NCBI GenBank assembly: GCA_028691095.1
Contig: JAQUZZ010000093.1
Coordinates: forward strand, 1-6,123
DNA length: 6,123 nt
Origin: Alistipes sp.
GTDB lineage: Bacteria > Bacteroidota > Bacteroidia > Bacteroidales > Rikenellaceae
Direction of reading: 5' to 3'
Made by a program: the position numbers and the translations under genes. Under the pieces are notes generated by a model. That model did not search any database. It was not told where the DNA came from and saw nothing but the letters and a program-made list of their open reading frames with translations. Shown piece after piece: positions 5,298-6,123 of this stretch. Every line of letters starts with the position of its first letter. Position 1 is the first letter of the stretch.

Positions 5298-6123
5298 ATG
5301 AAATATCCCGAATCGGTCAACATCCTGCTGCTGGGCTCCGGCGGTCGCGAACACGCTTTTGCATGGAAAATTGCGCAAAGCAAACATTTGGCGCATCTCT
5401 ACATTGCACCGGGCAATGCCGGAACGGCAGCCTGTGGCACGAATGTAGAGCTCAATCCCGCCAATTTTGCAGCGGTAAAGCAATTCGTGCTCTCCAACAA
5501 CATCAACATGGTGGTTGTGGGACCCGAAGACCCGTTGGTCAAAGGCATCTACGACTTTTTCCGCGAAGACTCACAGATTTGCAACATCCCCGTCATCGGC
5601 CCCTCAACCGAGGGTGCTCGCATGGAGGGAAGCAAAGAGTTTGCCAAGGACTTCATGGTGCGTCACGCAATTCCGACAGCCGCCTATCGTAGCTTCAACA
5701 AGGAGCAACTCGCCGAGGGCAAGGAGTTTCTTCAGAGCCTCAAGGCTCCCTATGTCCTCAAAGCCGATGGACTGGCAGCGGGCAAAGGCGTGCTGATACT
5801 CTCCTCGCTGGCCGAAGCCCAACAGGAGTTGGAGGAGATGCTCAACGGCCGCTTCGGCCATGCGAGCGACACGGTGGTGATCGAGGAGTTCCTCAGTGGC
5901 ATCGAGTGTTCGGTGTTTGTTGCCACCGACGGCAAACACTATCGGGTGCTGCCTGTGGCCAAGGACTACAAACGGATTGGGGAGGGAGACACCGGACTCA
6001 ACACCGGAGGCATGGGGTCGGTCTCGCCCGTGCCATTTGCCGATGCCGCCTTCATGGAGCAGGTCGAGCAAACGATCATTCGTCCGACCGTCGAGGGTTT
6101 GACCGCCGACGAGATCGACTATA
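5298..6123 (+). CDS. purD: Phosphoribosylamine-glycine ligase (PurD), 5' part
   Basis: The first 275 codons of GAR synthetase, cut by the window edge; full proteins are about 420-430 residues, so roughly two thirds are present. The enzyme joins glycine to 5-phosphoribosylamine using ATP, the second step of de novo purine synthesis, in the cytoplasm. The N-domain shows LLGSGGREHA (11-20) and APGN (38-41), and VGPEDPL (74-80) lies where many homologues have VGPEAPL. The ATP-grasp region shows KADGLAAGKGV (155-165), EEFLSG (196-201) and DYKRIGEGDTG followed by NTGGMG (223-240). The frame is open to the end with no internal stop. ATG 5298 is chosen because the conserved nucleotide-binding strand begins eight residues later. 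No strong Shine-Dalgarno is seen. The gene has its own promoter, leader dyad and an upstream terminator, so it begins a new transcription unit. Confidence 0.97.
   Translation, partial: MKYPESVNILLLGSGGREHAFAWKIAQSKHLAHLYIAPGNAGTAACGTNVELNPANFAAVKQFVLSNNINMVVVGPEDPLVKGIYDFFREDSQICNIPVIGPSTEGARMEGSKEFAKDFMVRHAIPTAAYRSFNKEQLAEGKEFLQSLKAPYVLKADGLAAGKGVLILSSLAEAQQELEEMLNGRFGHASDTVVIEEFLSGIECSVFVATDGKHYRVLPVAKDYKRIGEGDTGLNTGGMGSVSPVPFADAAFMEQVEQTIIRPTVEGLTADEIDY

Noticed and set aside
5110..5301. 63-codon frame before purD
   Set aside because: It spans the predicted purD promoter and leader, has no recognisable features and ends at the purD start.
1..6123. CRISPR array, tRNA, rRNA, transposase or toxin-antitoxin pair
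   Set aside because: No regularly spaced repeats, cloverleaf-like sequence, rRNA motifs or transposase motifs were seen on either strand.

Overview
The window looks like chromosomal DNA from a member of the Bacteroidales (Bacteroidota); I cannot name the genus. Three things point this way. There is a LruC/DUF4842-type surface lipoprotein. There is a secreted GH127-type (DUF1680-like) glycosidase. Two promoters match the Bacteroidota form: a -7 box TAnnTTTG preceded about 19 bp upstream by a T-rich -33 box. Shine-Dalgarno sequences are weak or absent, as is usual in this phylum. Coding DNA looks moderately GC-rich, while the first ~115 bases are clearly AT-rich.

Layout, left to right, with every supported gene on the plus strand. 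Bases 1-83 hold no gene start, only a possible leftward promoter element and a small palindrome. Bases 84-413 carry a signal-less fragment matching only the C-terminal end of the next gene, most likely a decayed tandem paralogue. Bases 481-1629 encode the intact LruC-type lipoprotein. The 329-base gap 1630-1958 holds two stem-loops (the second a fair terminator), an 8-bp dyad and the metX promoter. Bases 1959-3005 encode the homoserine O-acyltransferase MetX, whose last codons lie in a stem-loop. After a 72-base gap comes a signal-peptide-bearing GH127-like glycosidase (3078-4961). The 336-base gap 4962-5297 holds a very strong intrinsic terminator, the purD promoter and a leader dyad. Bases 5298-6123 are the first 275 codons of purD, cut by the window edge.

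The genes do not form one pathway. MetX (methionine synthesis) and PurD (purine synthesis) are cytoplasmic housekeeping enzymes with nearly identical -7 boxes and similar predicted leader lengths (about 65 nt). The LruC-type lipoprotein and the glycosidase act outside the cytoplasm. There is no SusC/SusD pair in view, so the glycosidase is an orphan here rather than part of a visible polysaccharide-utilisation locus. metX and the glycosidase gene could be cotranscribed, because no T-tract terminator or plus-strand promoter is visible between them.

I found no tRNA, rRNA, insertion sequence, CRISPR array or convincing novel multi-gene system. The points most worth following up are the truncated LruC paralogue, two three-part alternative RNA foldings at transcript ends (metX and downstream of the glycosidase), an antisense promoter-like site before the glycosidase, and dyads in the metX and purD control regions.
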